NCBI GenBank assembly: GCA_910578615.1
Contig: CAJTRI010000011.1
Span: 1,324 to 31,865 of the forward strand
Direction of reading: 5' to 3'
DNA: 30,542 bases
Source of the DNA: an uncultured Duncaniella sp.
GTDB lineage: Bacteria; Bacteroidota; Bacteroidia; Bacteroidales; Muribaculaceae
Shown here piece by piece: positions 1 through 7,892 of this stretch; the first letter of the stretch is position 1; each line of letters starts with the position of its first letter. Below the pieces are notes generated by a model. It had not been told where the DNA came from. It did not search any database and worked only from the letters and a program-made list of their open reading frames with translations. A program made the translations under genes and the position numbers.

Positions 1-208
1 CCCCGGGAGGCACAAAGAAAAATCCCATATTCGAGACAAGAAAACGACACATAGGCGCTATCTTGTCGGCATTGACAACCTTCCTGTCAAGCAGCAATGT
101 CAGCAGGAGCATACCTATGATACTCCCGGGGACAGATATACCCGTGAGCCACACGATGAACTCCCCGGCAGCAAGACAGCCGAAAATCACGGCACATTGT
201 TTTACCAT
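1..208 (-). CDS. LrgA/CidA-family holin-like membrane protein, partial (C-terminal part outside window)
   Basis: Reading the minus strand from an ATG at 206-208 gives 69 uninterrupted codons to the window edge. The peptide starts MVKQCAVIFGCLAAGEF, has the family signature around VPGSIIGMLLL, and ends in NMGFFFVPPG, the conserved stretch before the last helices of LrgA/CidA proteins (about 115-130 residues). These small membrane proteins are usually paired with an LrgB partner and act in holin-like control of autolysis or in export of small metabolites such as pyruvate. The ATG overlaps the end of the upstream DMT transporter gene by 7 nt, so translation is probably coupled. An lrgB gene would be expected just beyond the left edge. 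Family assignment is good; which branch (LrgA or CidA) cannot be told from the fragment. Confidence 0.85.
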   Translation of the reverse strand, partial: MVKQCAVIFGCLAAGEFIVWLTGISVPGSIIGMLLLTLLLDRKVVNADKIAPMCRFLVSNMGFFFVPPG

Positions 209-1107
209 AGTTTATAACGTTTGTAATAAGCCATCAATGAAGGCGCGCATACGAGTATCAGCACCGATGTTATGATCAGGACTATTCCGACAGAAGCCTT
301 GACTGTCAAATGTTCGCCAAACAGTGCAACTCCGAAAAACACGCCTGTAAGAGGTTCGAGCGCGCCAAGAATAGAGACGCTTACCGACCCGATAAGCTGT
401 ATTGATACCGCCACGGTTAGCAATGACACAATCGTAGGAACCACAGCCAGCCCGAGAATACACAGAATCCCCAGAGGATCGGCCGGCGGTGCCTGCAACG
501 ACGCAAAGCCGTCAAGACGAACGGCAAACACAGAGATACCGAAAAGCAGCGAGTAAAAAGTGATCGTAGTCCCGTGAAGCCTTTGCAGCGAGGTCTTGTT
601 TATCAGGGCCATATAGACGGCATAAGCCACAGACGCAAGCATGACATAGACTATGCCTCTGACAGTCACATAAGCCCCAGGCCCGGGATTGGAAAGAAAT
701 ATAATCCCCCCGGTACATACCAGTATCGAGGCTGCCGTCAGAAGGGATATGCGCTGGTTGTAAAATATCCACATTATCAAGGCTATGAATACCGGCTCGA
801 CAAACAGCAAAGTAGATGCGAGTCCCACATCCATGTAACGGTATGCATCGAACAGCAACACCGACGAGAGAGCGAACATCACCCCCTCGAACATCATTAG
901 AAGAAGCCTGCGCCCGGACAGACGGAAACTATGCCCTTTCCACCACATGAACAACCCCAAGAGGGTTACCGCGATAAAATACCTGTAAAACAATACGGAG
1001 CCGGTAGTCAGCCCCATACCGTAGAGCGGCACTGCGAAAAGCGGATTAGTACCGTAGCTCACAGCGGCAACCGCCCCAAGAACGTATCCTTTGGTTGTAC
1101 GGTTCAT
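202..1107 (-). CDS. DMT-superfamily (EamA) metabolite exporter
   Basis: This 301-residue, very hydrophobic protein has about ten predicted helices in two EamA repeats. The N-terminal repeat contains the usual GTNPLFAVPLY and FRYFIAVTLLG segments, and the second repeat contains PTIVSLLTVAVSIQLIGS followed by ALEPLTGVFFGVALFGE, the conserved last-repeat signature. Such proteins sit in the inner membrane and typically export amino acids or other small metabolites; the substrate cannot be read from sequence. I start it at the ATG at 1105-1107; a TTG one codon upstream is also in frame but less likely. It lies 22 nt downstream of metX on the same strand with no visible terminator between, so the two are probably co-transcribed, which makes a homoserine- or methionine-related substrate conceivable but unproven. 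Confidence 0.85.
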   Translation of the reverse strand: MNRTTKGYVLGAVAAVSYGTNPLFAVPLYGMGLTTGSVLFYRYFIAVTLLGLFMWWKGHSFRLSGRRLLLMMFEGVMFALSSVLLFDAYRYMDVGLASTLLFVEPVFIALIMWIFYNQRISLLTAASILVCTGGIIFLSNPGPGAYVTVRGIVYVMLASVAYAVYMALINKTSLQRLHGTTITFYSLLFGISVFAVRLDGFASLQAPPADPLGILCILGLAVVPTIVSLLTVAVSIQLIGSVSVSILGALEPLTGVFFGVALFGEHLTVKASVGIVLIITSVLILVCAPSLMAYYKRYKLW

Positions 1108-1129
1108 CAATAACGGATGTTTTTATTAT

Positions 1130-2140
1130 TTACGATTCCATAAACGGCCTCATCAAGGCGTTCAGCTGGTCATGTTCCACCAGAAATCCGTCATGACCGA
1201 AAGGGGACTGTATCTCGGCATAAACCGCGCCATCAATCTTCCCGGCAAGCGCTTTCATGTCATCCGGGGGAAAAACGATGTCGGTGGTAAGCCCTATAAC
1301 GAGCGTCTTAGCCTTGACAGCCGACAGGGCTGCGGCAACCCCTCCACGCCCGCGCCCCACGTCATGTGAGTCAAACGCATCAAGAATGGCATGATAGGAA
1401 TATGCATCAAAACGTCTGACAAGTTTCTCACCCTGATAGCGCTGATATGAAACAGCCCTTCGCGGGGCCGGATATTCCTCATTGTCACGCTGGGTGAGAT
1501 TGTAGCCTGACGGGCCGCGATAACTGAGCAGACCTATGGCACGGGCAGCTGCAAGGCCGGCCGCCCCGGCATCGGCCCGACGCTCCCCGAAAGTGGAGTC
1601 AGCCTCGATGCACATCCTCTGCGTCTCGTCAATGGCTATCGTCCACGGAGTAGCCACCGCGTCAGTGGCCATGAGAGAGAGCCTTTCAAATCTCTCCGGC
1701 TCCGTCACTGCCCATTCGACAGCCTGAAACCCTCCTACCGAACACCCTACAAGGGTATGGATCATACCTATACCGAGACGATCGGCAAGTATACGGTGGG
1801 CACTCACTACATCACGTATCGTATAACGAGGAAAATTTCCGTAATAAGGTTCGCCGGTTGCGGGATTCTCATGCAACGGGGCCGTGGTGCCATAAGGAGA
1901 CCCTATAATGTTGGCACATATTACAAACCATTTATCCGGGTCAAGAAACTTCCCCTTTTCGACCGTATGGGGCCACCAGTCAGCCACATCACTATTGGCG
2001 GTAAGCGCATGGCAGACCCACACCACATTGTCACGTCTCTCGTTTAGAGAGCCATAAGTATTGTAGGCAATCCGCAGCGAGGGAAGAGTCTCCCCCGATT
2101 CAAGCGTGAACTCAGAGTCGTGGTCGTAAAAAAGGGTCAT
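1130..2140 (-). CDS. metX: homoserine O-acetyltransferase
   Basis: This 336-residue alpha/beta-hydrolase acetylates L-homoserine with acetyl-CoA, the step feeding sulfhydrylation to homocysteine and methionine. The family pattern is clear: SLRIAYNTYGSLN near the N-terminus, the conserved segment NIIGSPYGTTAP, the nucleophile elbow GCSVGG with the catalytic Ser, an Asp in LTTDIVFPPDDM, and the catalytic His in FGHDGFLVEHDQL. Length agrees with MetX. The reading frame is open for 17 more codons upstream to a TTG, but a promoter -7 box (2169-2176) lies inside that extension, so the ATG at 2138-2140, giving MTLFYDHDSEF, is the credible start. Some family members are succinyltransferases; I did not resolve this from single residues. 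Its product, once converted to homocysteine, is the methyl acceptor used by the corrinoid fusion protein at 12031, though the two loci are separate transcripts. Confidence 0.93.
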   Translation of the reverse strand: MTLFYDHDSEFTLESGETLPSLRIAYNTYGSLNERRDNVVWVCHALTANSDVADWWPHTVEKGKFLDPDKWFVICANIIGSPYGTTAPLHENPATGEPYYGNFPRYTIRDVVSAHRILADRLGIGMIHTLVGCSVGGFQAVEWAVTEPERFERLSLMATDAVATPWTIAIDETQRMCIEADSTFGERRADAGAAGLAAARAIGLLSYRGPSGYNLTQRDNEEYPAPRRAVSYQRYQGEKLVRRFDAYSYHAILDAFDSHDVGRGRGGVAAALSAVKAKTLVIGLTTDIVFPPDDMKALAGKIDGAVYAEIQSPFGHDGFLVEHDQLNALMRPFMES

Positions 2141-2168
2141 GCGGCATGGCTTGTTTAAAATCGAAGTG

Positions 2169-2176
2169 CAAAGGTA
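2169..2176 (-). promoter_or_regulatory. Bacteroidota -7 promoter box for metX
   Basis: On the minus strand this reads TACCTTTG followed by C, matching TAnnTTTG. No good TTTG -33 box is placed about 20 nt upstream. It predicts a leader of only about 20 nt before the ATG at 2140, which leaves no room for a riboswitch and excludes the longer TTG start at 2191. Confidence 0.6.
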
Positions 2177-2279
2177 ACACTTTTTAATCAATTCACGGCT
2201 CTGTCATGCAAAAAAACAACATTTCAACACCACTCTCCCATGTTTTGATATCATGGGACTTAAAAATCGTCATAAAGAA

Positions 2280-2333
2280 CGGTGTGTCAGCACAGTCCGA
2301 ACGGCCTATGGCCATCAATGTACTGACACACCG
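2280..2333 (-). terminator. long-stem hairpin downstream of fucP, probable terminator
   Basis: An 11-bp perfect inverted repeat (CGGTGTGTCAG at 2280-2290 with its complement at 2323-2333) encloses 32 nt, which themselves contain GGCC-TAT-GGCC (2303-2313). It begins 39 nt after the fucP stop codon. The following minus-strand sequence is only moderately T-rich, so termination is likely but not certain. The rest of the metX-fucP gap (2192-2372) shows nothing else I recognise. Confidence 0.5.
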
Positions 2334-2372
2334 ATTTTAACTGTTATTCATTTTGTCCCGTAGACAACCGGC

Positions 2373-3680
2373 CTATGCCTTGTCCCCGGCCCGGCGGTAG
2401 CCGTAGATAATGATGACTATGAAACAGATGAACGGGAGGACGAATGAGACATTGACTGCCGGCATATTCATAATAGTCCCGCAGTCAATTATACCTGCCT
2501 GGACAGGGGGAAGCACAGATCCGCCAAGAATGGCCATAATAAGACCTGCGGCACCAAACTTGGCATCCTCTCCGAGACCTTCGAGGGCTATACCGTAAAT
2601 GGTGGGGAACATCAGCGACATACATGCCGAGACTCCCACAAGGCAGTACATGCCGGTTCGGTCTTGGAAGAAGATTACCCCGACTGTGAGGATAGCGGCA
2701 ACAATGGCCAATGTGCCGAGAAGGCGTCCTGCGTTGACATAGCGCAGAAGCATGGTGCAGACAAAACGGCTGCAACAGAAGATAACCATCGCTATGATAT
2801 TGAACTTCTGTGAAAGCACCTCTGCTGTCTTCTCATCCATCCCTTCGAGCATGAACACACGTGTTCCATACTGGATGATGAAAGTCCAGCACATAATCTG
2901 GGCACCAACATAGAAGAACTGGGCTATTACACCCTCCCGATAACGCGGGAGGGAGAAGATGCGTTTCAATGTAGCCATGAACTGTATGCCATGGGATTCG
3001 TCTCCGTTCTTGGGCATCTTCATGAGCAAGATGACCGTGAACATGGCGAGCACCACCAGTCCGATGATGAGATAAGGCGTTATGAGCACGTTGAGGTCGG
3101 CATCGCGCACAGCGGCAAACTCGGCATCTGACAGCGATGCGCGCCCCTCGCTGTCAAGCGGATTGAGACGGGCCTGTATAAAATTCATGGCCACCCACAT
3201 ACCCAGTAGCGATCCTACGGGATTGAACGACTGGGCCATGTTGAGACGACGCGTGGCTGTCTCTTCCGAACCCATCGAAAGTATATAGGGATTACAGCTT
3301 GTTTCAAGGAAGGAAAGACCGCATGTGAGAATGAAATAGGCCGCAAGAAACGGATAATAGGCACCCGTCAGCATTGCCGGATAAAAAAGAAACGCTCCGC
3401 AAGCATACAGCCCGAGTCCGAGAAGAACTCCCGCCTTGTAGGAATATTTGCGGATAAAGACTGCGGCAGGAAAAGCCATGGCGAAATATCCGCCATAAAA
3501 TGCCACCTGCACGAGCGCTCCGTCAGTCACACTCATGCGGAATATCTTGGAAAAGGCCTTCACCATGGGATTGGTGATATCGTTGGCAAATCCCCAGAGA
3601 GCAAAACAACTTGTGATAAGGATGAAAGGTACTATATAATTGATACCGTTGTACTTGAATAGTGATTGGGCGTCTTTCAT
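2373..3680 (-). CDS. fucP: L-fucose:H+ symporter, MFS family
   Basis: This 435-residue protein has about twelve hydrophobic helices and the FucP pattern throughout: SCFALWGFANDITNPMV in helix 1, VQVAFYGGYFAMAFPAA in helix 2, GLSFLETSCNPYIL, and RRLNMAQSFNPVGSLLG. The Asn and Glu residues in these segments correspond to the sugar- and proton-handling region of E. coli FucP. It imports L-fucose (possibly related deoxysugars) across the inner membrane. It is the last gene of a minus-strand operon fucI - mutarotase - fucP, 26 nt behind the mutarotase, and is followed by the hairpin at 2280-2333. Transporters of this family in Bacteroidota also carry glucose/galactose or N-acetylglucosamine, but the operon context makes L-fucose the best call. 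Confidence 0.9.
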   Translation of the reverse strand: MKDAQSLFKYNGINYIVPFILITSCFALWGFANDITNPMVKAFSKIFRMSVTDGALVQVAFYGGYFAMAFPAAVFIRKYSYKAGVLLGLGLYACGAFLFYPAMLTGAYYPFLAAYFILTCGLSFLETSCNPYILSMGSEETATRRLNMAQSFNPVGSLLGMWVAMNFIQARLNPLDSEGRASLSDAEFAAVRDADLNVLITPYLIIGLVVLAMFTVILLMKMPKNGDESHGIQFMATLKRIFSLPRYREGVIAQFFYVGAQIMCWTFIIQYGTRVFMLEGMDEKTAEVLSQKFNIIAMVIFCCSRFVCTMLLRYVNAGRLLGTLAIVAAILTVGVIFFQDRTGMYCLVGVSACMSLMFPTIYGIALEGLGEDAKFGAAGLIMAILGGSVLPPVQAGIIDCGTIMNMPAVNVSFVLPFICFIVIIIYGYRRAGDKA

Positions 3681-3706
3681 GGTTTTTATGCGAGGTGTAT
3701 AGAGAT

Positions 3707-4069
3707 TTAGTCATATAGATGGAACACTCTCTCCATTGGCTGCCACTTCTCGGCCGACGAAGCTCCGGGAGCGGCCATCTGGAATATGGACATATAATCC
3801 TCCCATTCCTGCTGGCGCGGGAGGGTGGCAAGACGCTCCATTGCAGCATCAAGGTCAAGGTCGGCAGGTGCTTCGAGAATCATAAACAGACGTGTGCCAC
3901 GCAGATATATATCCATTTCGAGAACACCAACTTCCTTGATTCCTTCGATTATCTCAGGCCAGCAATTTTCCTCGGCATGACGCTTGCGGTATTCCTTTAT
4001 CAGTTCCGGGTCATCTTTAAGGTCAAGAGTACGGCAGTAACGTTTCACGGGTACATTGTATTCCCGCAT
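3707..4069 (-). CDS. L-fucose/L-rhamnose mutarotase family protein (RhaM-like)
   Basis: This roughly 120-residue protein belongs to the dimeric alpha/beta-barrel mutarotase family (DUF718, RhaM) and interconverts alpha and beta anomers of a 6-deoxy-L-sugar. Family marks are KRYCRTLDLKDDPELI, the EYRKRH segment with the catalytic-region His, GVLEMDIYLRGTRLFMI and LPRQQEWEDYMSIFQ. It is unrelated in fold to E. coli FucU. Its position between fucI and fucP implies L-fucose as substrate. I place the start at the ATG at 4067-4069 because AAGGA lies 6 nt upstream and the peptide then begins MREYNVPVKRY, as expected for the family. An in-frame ATG at 4094-4096 would add nine residues and cannot be excluded. 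Confidence 0.85.
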   Translation of the reverse strand: MREYNVPVKRYCRTLDLKDDPELIKEYRKRHAEENCWPEIIEGIKEVGVLEMDIYLRGTRLFMILEAPADLDLDAAMERLATLPRQQEWEDYMSIFQMAAPGASSAEKWQPMERVFHLYD

Positions 4070-4115
4070 AGGATATCCTTTTTCTTTTGTTTCCATTAGG
4101 TCAGAATTATTAAAA

Positions 4116-4151
4116 AGACCACGGGGCGCGCGCCGGCACGCCCCTTAGGTC
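4116..4151 (-). other. intercistronic hairpin between fucI and the mutarotase gene
   Basis: GGGGCG (4123-4128) pairs with CGCCCC (4139-4144) over a 10-nt loop, and AGACC (4116-4120) pairs with GGTCT (4147-4151) outside it after a small internal loop. It sits in the leader of the mutarotase gene about 45 nt upstream of its start. It may stabilise transcript ends or attenuate the downstream genes. Confidence 0.45.
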
Positions 4152-4169
4152 TGTGTATTTTATTCCTTC

Positions 4170-4200
4170 CAGAGGGCGCAACATATTTAGACGCCCTCTG
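4170..4200 (-). terminator. hairpin directly after fucI, terminator or attenuator
   Basis: CAGAGGGCG (4170-4178) pairs perfectly with CGCCCTCTG (4192-4200) over a 13-nt loop, starting 8 nt past the fucI stop on the minus strand. The following minus-strand sequence GGAAGGAATAAAA has no T-run, so partial termination or 3'-end protection seems likelier than full termination. Confidence 0.5.
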
Positions 4201-4208
4201 AAACGCTG

Positions 4209-5987
4209 TTATTTATATACAGGGCCGTAAGCCGCACATGCGCGGTAGTCAGCACCTTCCTTGTCCATACCGAACGCGTTCCAGGCTGCGGGACGGAAGA
4301 TCTTGTCATCTTCAACGTTGTGCATGCAGACAGGGATGCGGAGCATTGACGCGAGAGTGATGAGATCCTGCCCGATGTGGCCGTAAGTGATGGCACCGTG
4401 ATTGGCTCCCCAGTTGTTCATAACCGAGTATACATCCTTAAATGCGTCACGGTCAGGACATAGACGGGGCACGAACCAGGTAGTAGGCCAGGTGGGATCA
4501 GTGCGCATGTCAAGAACCTTGTTGATCTCGGGATCCACGTCAACAGTCCATCCCTCGGCAAGTTGGAGGACAGGGCCGAGGCCTTTAACGAGGTTGAGAC
4601 GCATCATGGTCACGGGCATCCCCCCCTTGGTGAGGAAGTTGGACGAGAAACCTCCGCCACGGAAGTAATCGCGGTCAGCCGGATACCATGTTGTGGCAGC
4701 AAGACACTTCTCAACATCCTCATCATTCATCTCCCAATATGGCTTCATGACGGGATTGCCCTCCTCGTCGGTCACCTGTCCTGTACCGTCAAGCGTAGTA
4801 GCGCCAGAGTTGATAAGGTGGATGATACCGTCTGCGGCACGGCCTGTAAGTTCTTTGCCGGTCACACGCTTCACAGCCTCGGGACTCCAATATGTGCGCA
4901 CATCACTGAAAATCTGGGCGCGGTTGGTGAGAAGATGTCCGAAGAGCATCGCGATACCGTTGCATGCGTCATTCTCGGTAGCGAGTACAAAGGCCTCGCG
5001 GATACCGTTCCAGTCAAACGAGGTGTTCATCAGTGCCTCCGAGAAATCACCGTTGGGATAGAAATCAGTCCACTGGCGCTGTCCTTGGAAACCGCCTGCT
5101 ATGGCATTGTGGCCGAGAGCCTCTTCATTGAAGCCCATATCGCGCAGACGGGGGTTACCCTTCATGAGATCCCTCATGATGAGGGTCATCTTGACAACGA
5201 ACTCCCAGTCTGCATCCTTCTGCTCGCGTGTCTTGCGCTTTTCGGGACGGTTTTTGAAGTCCTCTCCCTCACGCGGCTTGCAATATTTCTCAGTCCATGC
5301 CATTGCCTTCTCATATTCCTCCTTATCATATATACCCTCGCTCATACGGCGGATAATCTCTGTGAGGTCTATCGACTCGGTGCGCATACCGAGATATTCC
5401 TGGAAGAAATCGGGGTTGACGATGGATCCGGCGATACCCATAGATACAGAACCCATGGAAAGATAGCTCTTGCCTCGCATGAGTGCCACGGCAAGGGCCG
5501 CACGGGTAAAGCGGAGGAGTTTCTCAGCCACATCCGAGGGGATGGTGTTATCTGGAAGATCCTGTACATCGTGACCGTAGATGCCGAATGCAGGCAGACC
5601 TTTCTGGGCATGTGCGGCAAGAACGGCGGCAAGATATACGGCGCCGGGACGCTCTGTGCCGTTAAAGCCCCAAACAGCCTTGGGCCAATAGGGGTTCATG
5701 TCCATTGTCTCCGAACCGTAGCACCAGCAGGATGTGACGGTGATAGTGGCACCTACGCCCTCGCGCTCGAACTTCTCTGCACATGCGGCAGACTCGGGCA
5801 CACGACCTATGGTGCTGTCAGCGATAACACACTCCACGGGAGTGCCGTCTGGGTAGCGCAAATTGGATGATATGAGGTCGGCCACAGCCTTGGCAAGGTT
5901 CATGGTCTTGTCTTCAAGGCTTTCGCGTATGCCGCCTTGACGTCCGTCAATAGTAGGACGTATTCCTATTTTAGGATAGTTGCTCAT
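4209..5987 (-). CDS. fucI: L-fucose isomerase
   Basis: This 592-residue protein, essentially the length of E. coli FucI (591), converts L-fucose to L-fuculose in the cytoplasm using Mn2+; it can also isomerise D-arabinose. The metal and catalytic residues fall where expected: Glu338 in ATEND, Asp362 in FSDVR and His530 in ANHGAITYGH, against Glu337, Asp361 and His528 in E. coli. The N-terminus MSNYPKIGIRPTIDGR is also family-typical. It is the first gene of the fucI - mutarotase - fucP operon and has its own promoter at 6026-6033, so it is transcribed separately from the upstream corrinoid genes even though they share orientation. No fuculokinase or fuculose-1-phosphate aldolase gene is in the window. 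Confidence 0.96.
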   Translation of the reverse strand: MSNYPKIGIRPTIDGRQGGIRESLEDKTMNLAKAVADLISSNLRYPDGTPVECVIADSTIGRVPESAACAEKFEREGVGATITVTSCWCYGSETMDMNPYWPKAVWGFNGTERPGAVYLAAVLAAHAQKGLPAFGIYGHDVQDLPDNTIPSDVAEKLLRFTRAALAVALMRGKSYLSMGSVSMGIAGSIVNPDFFQEYLGMRTESIDLTEIIRRMSEGIYDKEEYEKAMAWTEKYCKPREGEDFKNRPEKRKTREQKDADWEFVVKMTLIMRDLMKGNPRLRDMGFNEEALGHNAIAGGFQGQRQWTDFYPNGDFSEALMNTSFDWNGIREAFVLATENDACNGIAMLFGHLLTNRAQIFSDVRTYWSPEAVKRVTGKELTGRAADGIIHLINSGATTLDGTGQVTDEEGNPVMKPYWEMNDEDVEKCLAATTWYPADRDYFRGGGFSSNFLTKGGMPVTMMRLNLVKGLGPVLQLAEGWTVDVDPEINKVLDMRTDPTWPTTWFVPRLCPDRDAFKDVYSVMNNWGANHGAITYGHIGQDLITLASMLRIPVCMHNVEDDKIFRPAAWNAFGMDKEGADYRACAAYGPVYK

Positions 5988-6025
5988 GATATATGGTAAA
6001 TTATTTGGGTTGTTTTCTTGTGGTG

Positions 6026-6033
6026 CAAAATTA
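6026..6033 (-). promoter_or_regulatory. Bacteroidota -7 promoter box for the fuc operon
   Basis: On the minus strand this reads TAATTTTG followed by C, an exact TAnnTTTG match in an AT-rich gap (5988-6074) between fucI and the upstream gene. A clear TTTG -33 box is not seen. The predicted fucI leader is about 30 nt. No inverted repeat that would suggest an operator is evident. Confidence 0.6.
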
Positions 6034-6074
6034 ACGATTTATTCAGAGCGTGATTTTAAATATTTTGTTAATTT

Positions 6075-6770
6075 CTATAAATTTTGTATCGGTTTGCGCC
6101 GTTTGTAACATTGTTTGAAGTCACACAGCCCGCAGGTATACTCTATTTTTCTGACATTCTCTCCAAGACCTATCACACCGCTGACTGATTTTATCGGAAC
6201 CATCAGCGATGACGAAGTAAGCGAGACACCGCAAGGTTTTTCAACAGGAAAGAGCGAGAAAAGGTCGCGTTGTTCACTTACATGCCATCCGCAGTAACCG
6301 GGACTGAAACGGTTGGTATGGCTCCATGCATATGGCGCAAGCAATTCTTCAAGCGACTCCTCCATGCGGTCGGCAGCCTTTTCGGCTATTACACTACCAA
6401 CCGCGTCCGCAATAAAGACTTTCACCATGTCGCCCTCCTCTTTGAGGCTCTCTTGCAAACGCTCGAATTCCATACCGGCAGTGGCCACGAAGAACGCATA
6501 CCTGCCTGCATCGCGCAGCTGGCGGGCTATTATACGTCCTATCCCGAAATTCCGTCCGGCGCTTTCAAGCGTCATCCCTTCCTCGTCAAGCGTCCCGGAC
6601 GTGACAAAGAAACAGAATCGCGGACGCAGAATCCGGCTCACGGTATCGAGCATCCCGAGAGTCTCGGCATGGATCACATCATCAGGCACGGCATCGCCAT
6701 ATCCCATCTGGACGTACACATCCCCGGGAGAGATACGAAGGTCTGCATATGAAAGGCCACGCTCTATCAT
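6075..6770 (-). CDS. stand-alone cobalamin-dependent methyltransferase reactivation protein (MetH activation-domain family)
   Basis: This 231-residue protein matches the vitamin-B12-dependent methionine synthase activation domain family but stands alone. The signature is FSPGYCGW at residues 155-162 (family core SPGY/APGY, the S-adenosylmethionine-binding region), preceded by RIIARQLRDAGRYAFFVATAG and followed by LTSSSLMVPIKSVSGVIGLG. The C-terminus carries Cys213, Cys216 and Cys221 in CGLCDFKQC, a metal- or cluster-like motif common in short family members. The inferred role is reductive remethylation of an oxidised cob(II)alamin with SAM, keeping a corrinoid methyltransferase active. Its ATG overlaps the stop of the MtaA-like gene by 4 nt (ATGA), so the two are translationally coupled. 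The natural client is the corrinoid fusion at 12031, which lacks this domain. Confidence 0.85.
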   Translation of the reverse strand: MIERGLSYADLRISPGDVYVQMGYGDAVPDDVIHAETLGMLDTVSRILRPRFCFFVTSGTLDEEGMTLESAGRNFGIGRIIARQLRDAGRYAFFVATAGMEFERLQESLKEEGDMVKVFIADAVGSVIAEKAADRMEESLEELLAPYAWSHTNRFSPGYCGWHVSEQRDLFSLFPVEKPCGVSLTSSSLMVPIKSVSGVIGLGENVRKIEYTCGLCDFKQCYKRRKPIQNL

Positions 6771-7777
6771 GCGTTTGCGTTAAATTCGGCAAGGGCATCA
6801 AAATGTGCGTCGATATTGGCAAGAGGGGTATGGGGCGGAGTGTCACAACCGCTTGATAGTACAAAATTGAGGAATGACCTCATTTTTTCAAGAAGTTCGA
6901 GAGTGGCGCGGCGCATCTCTTCGGGAGAGGCGTCCTTAAAAACCGCTACCGGGTCGAGATTGCCCATGGTAAGTGAGGTTGGCGGGACATACCGGCTCAC
7001 TTCTGCCATATCGCACTTGTTGCCAAAATGATAGGCGGCGGCCCCGGTGGCCACCATGGCCTTGGTACAATGCCCGGTGTTGCCGCAGTTATGGAGAATC
7101 ACACTGAAATAATCATCCTGTACTTCCTCCACTATCCTCCTTACATAGACTGAGGAGAAACGGCGGCAGTCTTCGTCAGACATAAGCCCAGCAGCCGGCT
7201 CGGCCATCATCACCGCATTCACCCCGCACTCTTTCAGCGCCTTGCAGTATTTCAGAATAAACGCCGTACACTTTTCAAGAAGCATACAGGCGGCATGGGG
7301 ATCCTGATATATCAGCACCATTATCTCGGACATATCATAGAGCCTGCCGGCAAGTGAGAACGGCCCTATGCATCCGCCTATTACAGGACGGTCTGTGATG
7401 GCCCTCGCCGCAAGAAGGCTGGCTTTCAGATACTGCGGCACACGTGCCTCTCTGAGCGAAGGGACTTTGAGCGCCCTTATGTCTTCGGGGGATGACAGGA
7501 GATGCCCTATCACGGCCGGCACCTCGTTATCTGTAAACGAAATTTCCGCGCCGAAGGCCTCGGCCTCAACCGTAAGATCCATGATTACCGATGCTGCGGC
7601 TGTCGGATATTTGTCGGCAAGTGCCTTTATAGCGTTAAAATGCACATTGCCGTCTGTGACAGCCTCCAACACTGTGTTGCCGGTAAACTCTATGCCCGGA
7701 TGCGTCATGACCGGGACTGCGGCTACTTTTTTATCACGGATGATACCCCTCATCCACTCTGTCATATTTATTCTCAT
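6767..7777 (-). CDS. URO-D superfamily corrinoid methyltransferase, MtaA/CmuA-like
   Basis: This 336-residue TIM-barrel protein belongs to the uroporphyrinogen decarboxylase superfamily but to its methyltransferase branch. It has His229-x-Cys231 in LHNCGNT and Cys311 in SSGCDTPPHTP, the zinc-ligand pattern of MtaA, MtbA and CmuA. Other family marks are GGCIGPFSLAGRL, AVMMAEPAAGLMS and GNLDP. Family members move a methyl group between a corrinoid protein and a zinc-bound thiol or another substrate. The ATG at 7775-7777 is used; a TTG five codons upstream is in frame but weaker. It is the first gene of a two-gene minus-strand transcript with the reactivation protein and diverges from the glycosidase/fusion operon. 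True heme-pathway UroD is unlikely given the Cys/His pattern and the context. Confidence 0.85.
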   Translation of the reverse strand: MRINMTEWMRGIIRDKKVAAVPVMTHPGIEFTGNTVLEAVTDGNVHFNAIKALADKYPTAAASVIMDLTVEAEAFGAEISFTDNEVPAVIGHLLSSPEDIRALKVPSLREARVPQYLKASLLAARAITDRPVIGGCIGPFSLAGRLYDMSEIMVLIYQDPHAACMLLEKCTAFILKYCKALKECGVNAVMMAEPAAGLMSDEDCRRFSSVYVRRIVEEVQDDYFSVILHNCGNTGHCTKAMVATGAAAYHFGNKCDMAEVSRYVPPTSLTMGNLDPVAVFKDASPEEMRRATLELLEKMRSFLNFVLSSGCDTPPHTPLANIDAHFDALAEFNANA

Positions 7778-7834
7778 GGTTTTGTGTTTCAAATTTTATC
7801 GCCAGCCATGTCTGATAGGCTCGCAAAGGCATCG

Positions 7835-7842
7835 CAAAGATA
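7835..7842 (-). promoter_or_regulatory. Bacteroidota -7 promoter box for the MtaA-like gene
   Basis: On the minus strand this reads TATCTTTG followed by C, matching TAnnTTTG, about 58 nt upstream of the ATG at 7777. It is back-to-back with the plus-strand promoter at 7885-7892, so both halves of the corrinoid locus could share one control region. The gap is too short for a cobalamin riboswitch and none is visible. Confidence 0.55.
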
Positions 7843-7884
7843 ATAATTTTTTAGTTAAAGTTTCTTCTTTTCAGCGATAATGAC

Positions 7885-7892
7885 TAATTTTG
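7885..7892 (+). promoter_or_regulatory. Bacteroidota -7 promoter box for the glycosidase/corrinoid fusion operon
   Basis: TAATTTTG followed by C matches TAnnTTTG. It lies just after an in-frame ATG at 7880, which would therefore be at or upstream of the transcript start, and supports the ATG at 7919 as the real start of the beta-helix gene. Confidence 0.55.

Noticed and set aside
4563..5870. Plus-strand open frame of 435 codons.
   Set aside because: It is fully antisense to fucI, whose catalytic residues and length match the family; the plus-strand translation has no recognisable domain.
6767..7777. Heme-pathway uroporphyrinogen decarboxylase.
   Set aside because: The His-x-Cys and distal Cys zinc ligands and the coupling to a cobalamin reactivation gene point to the methyltransferase branch.
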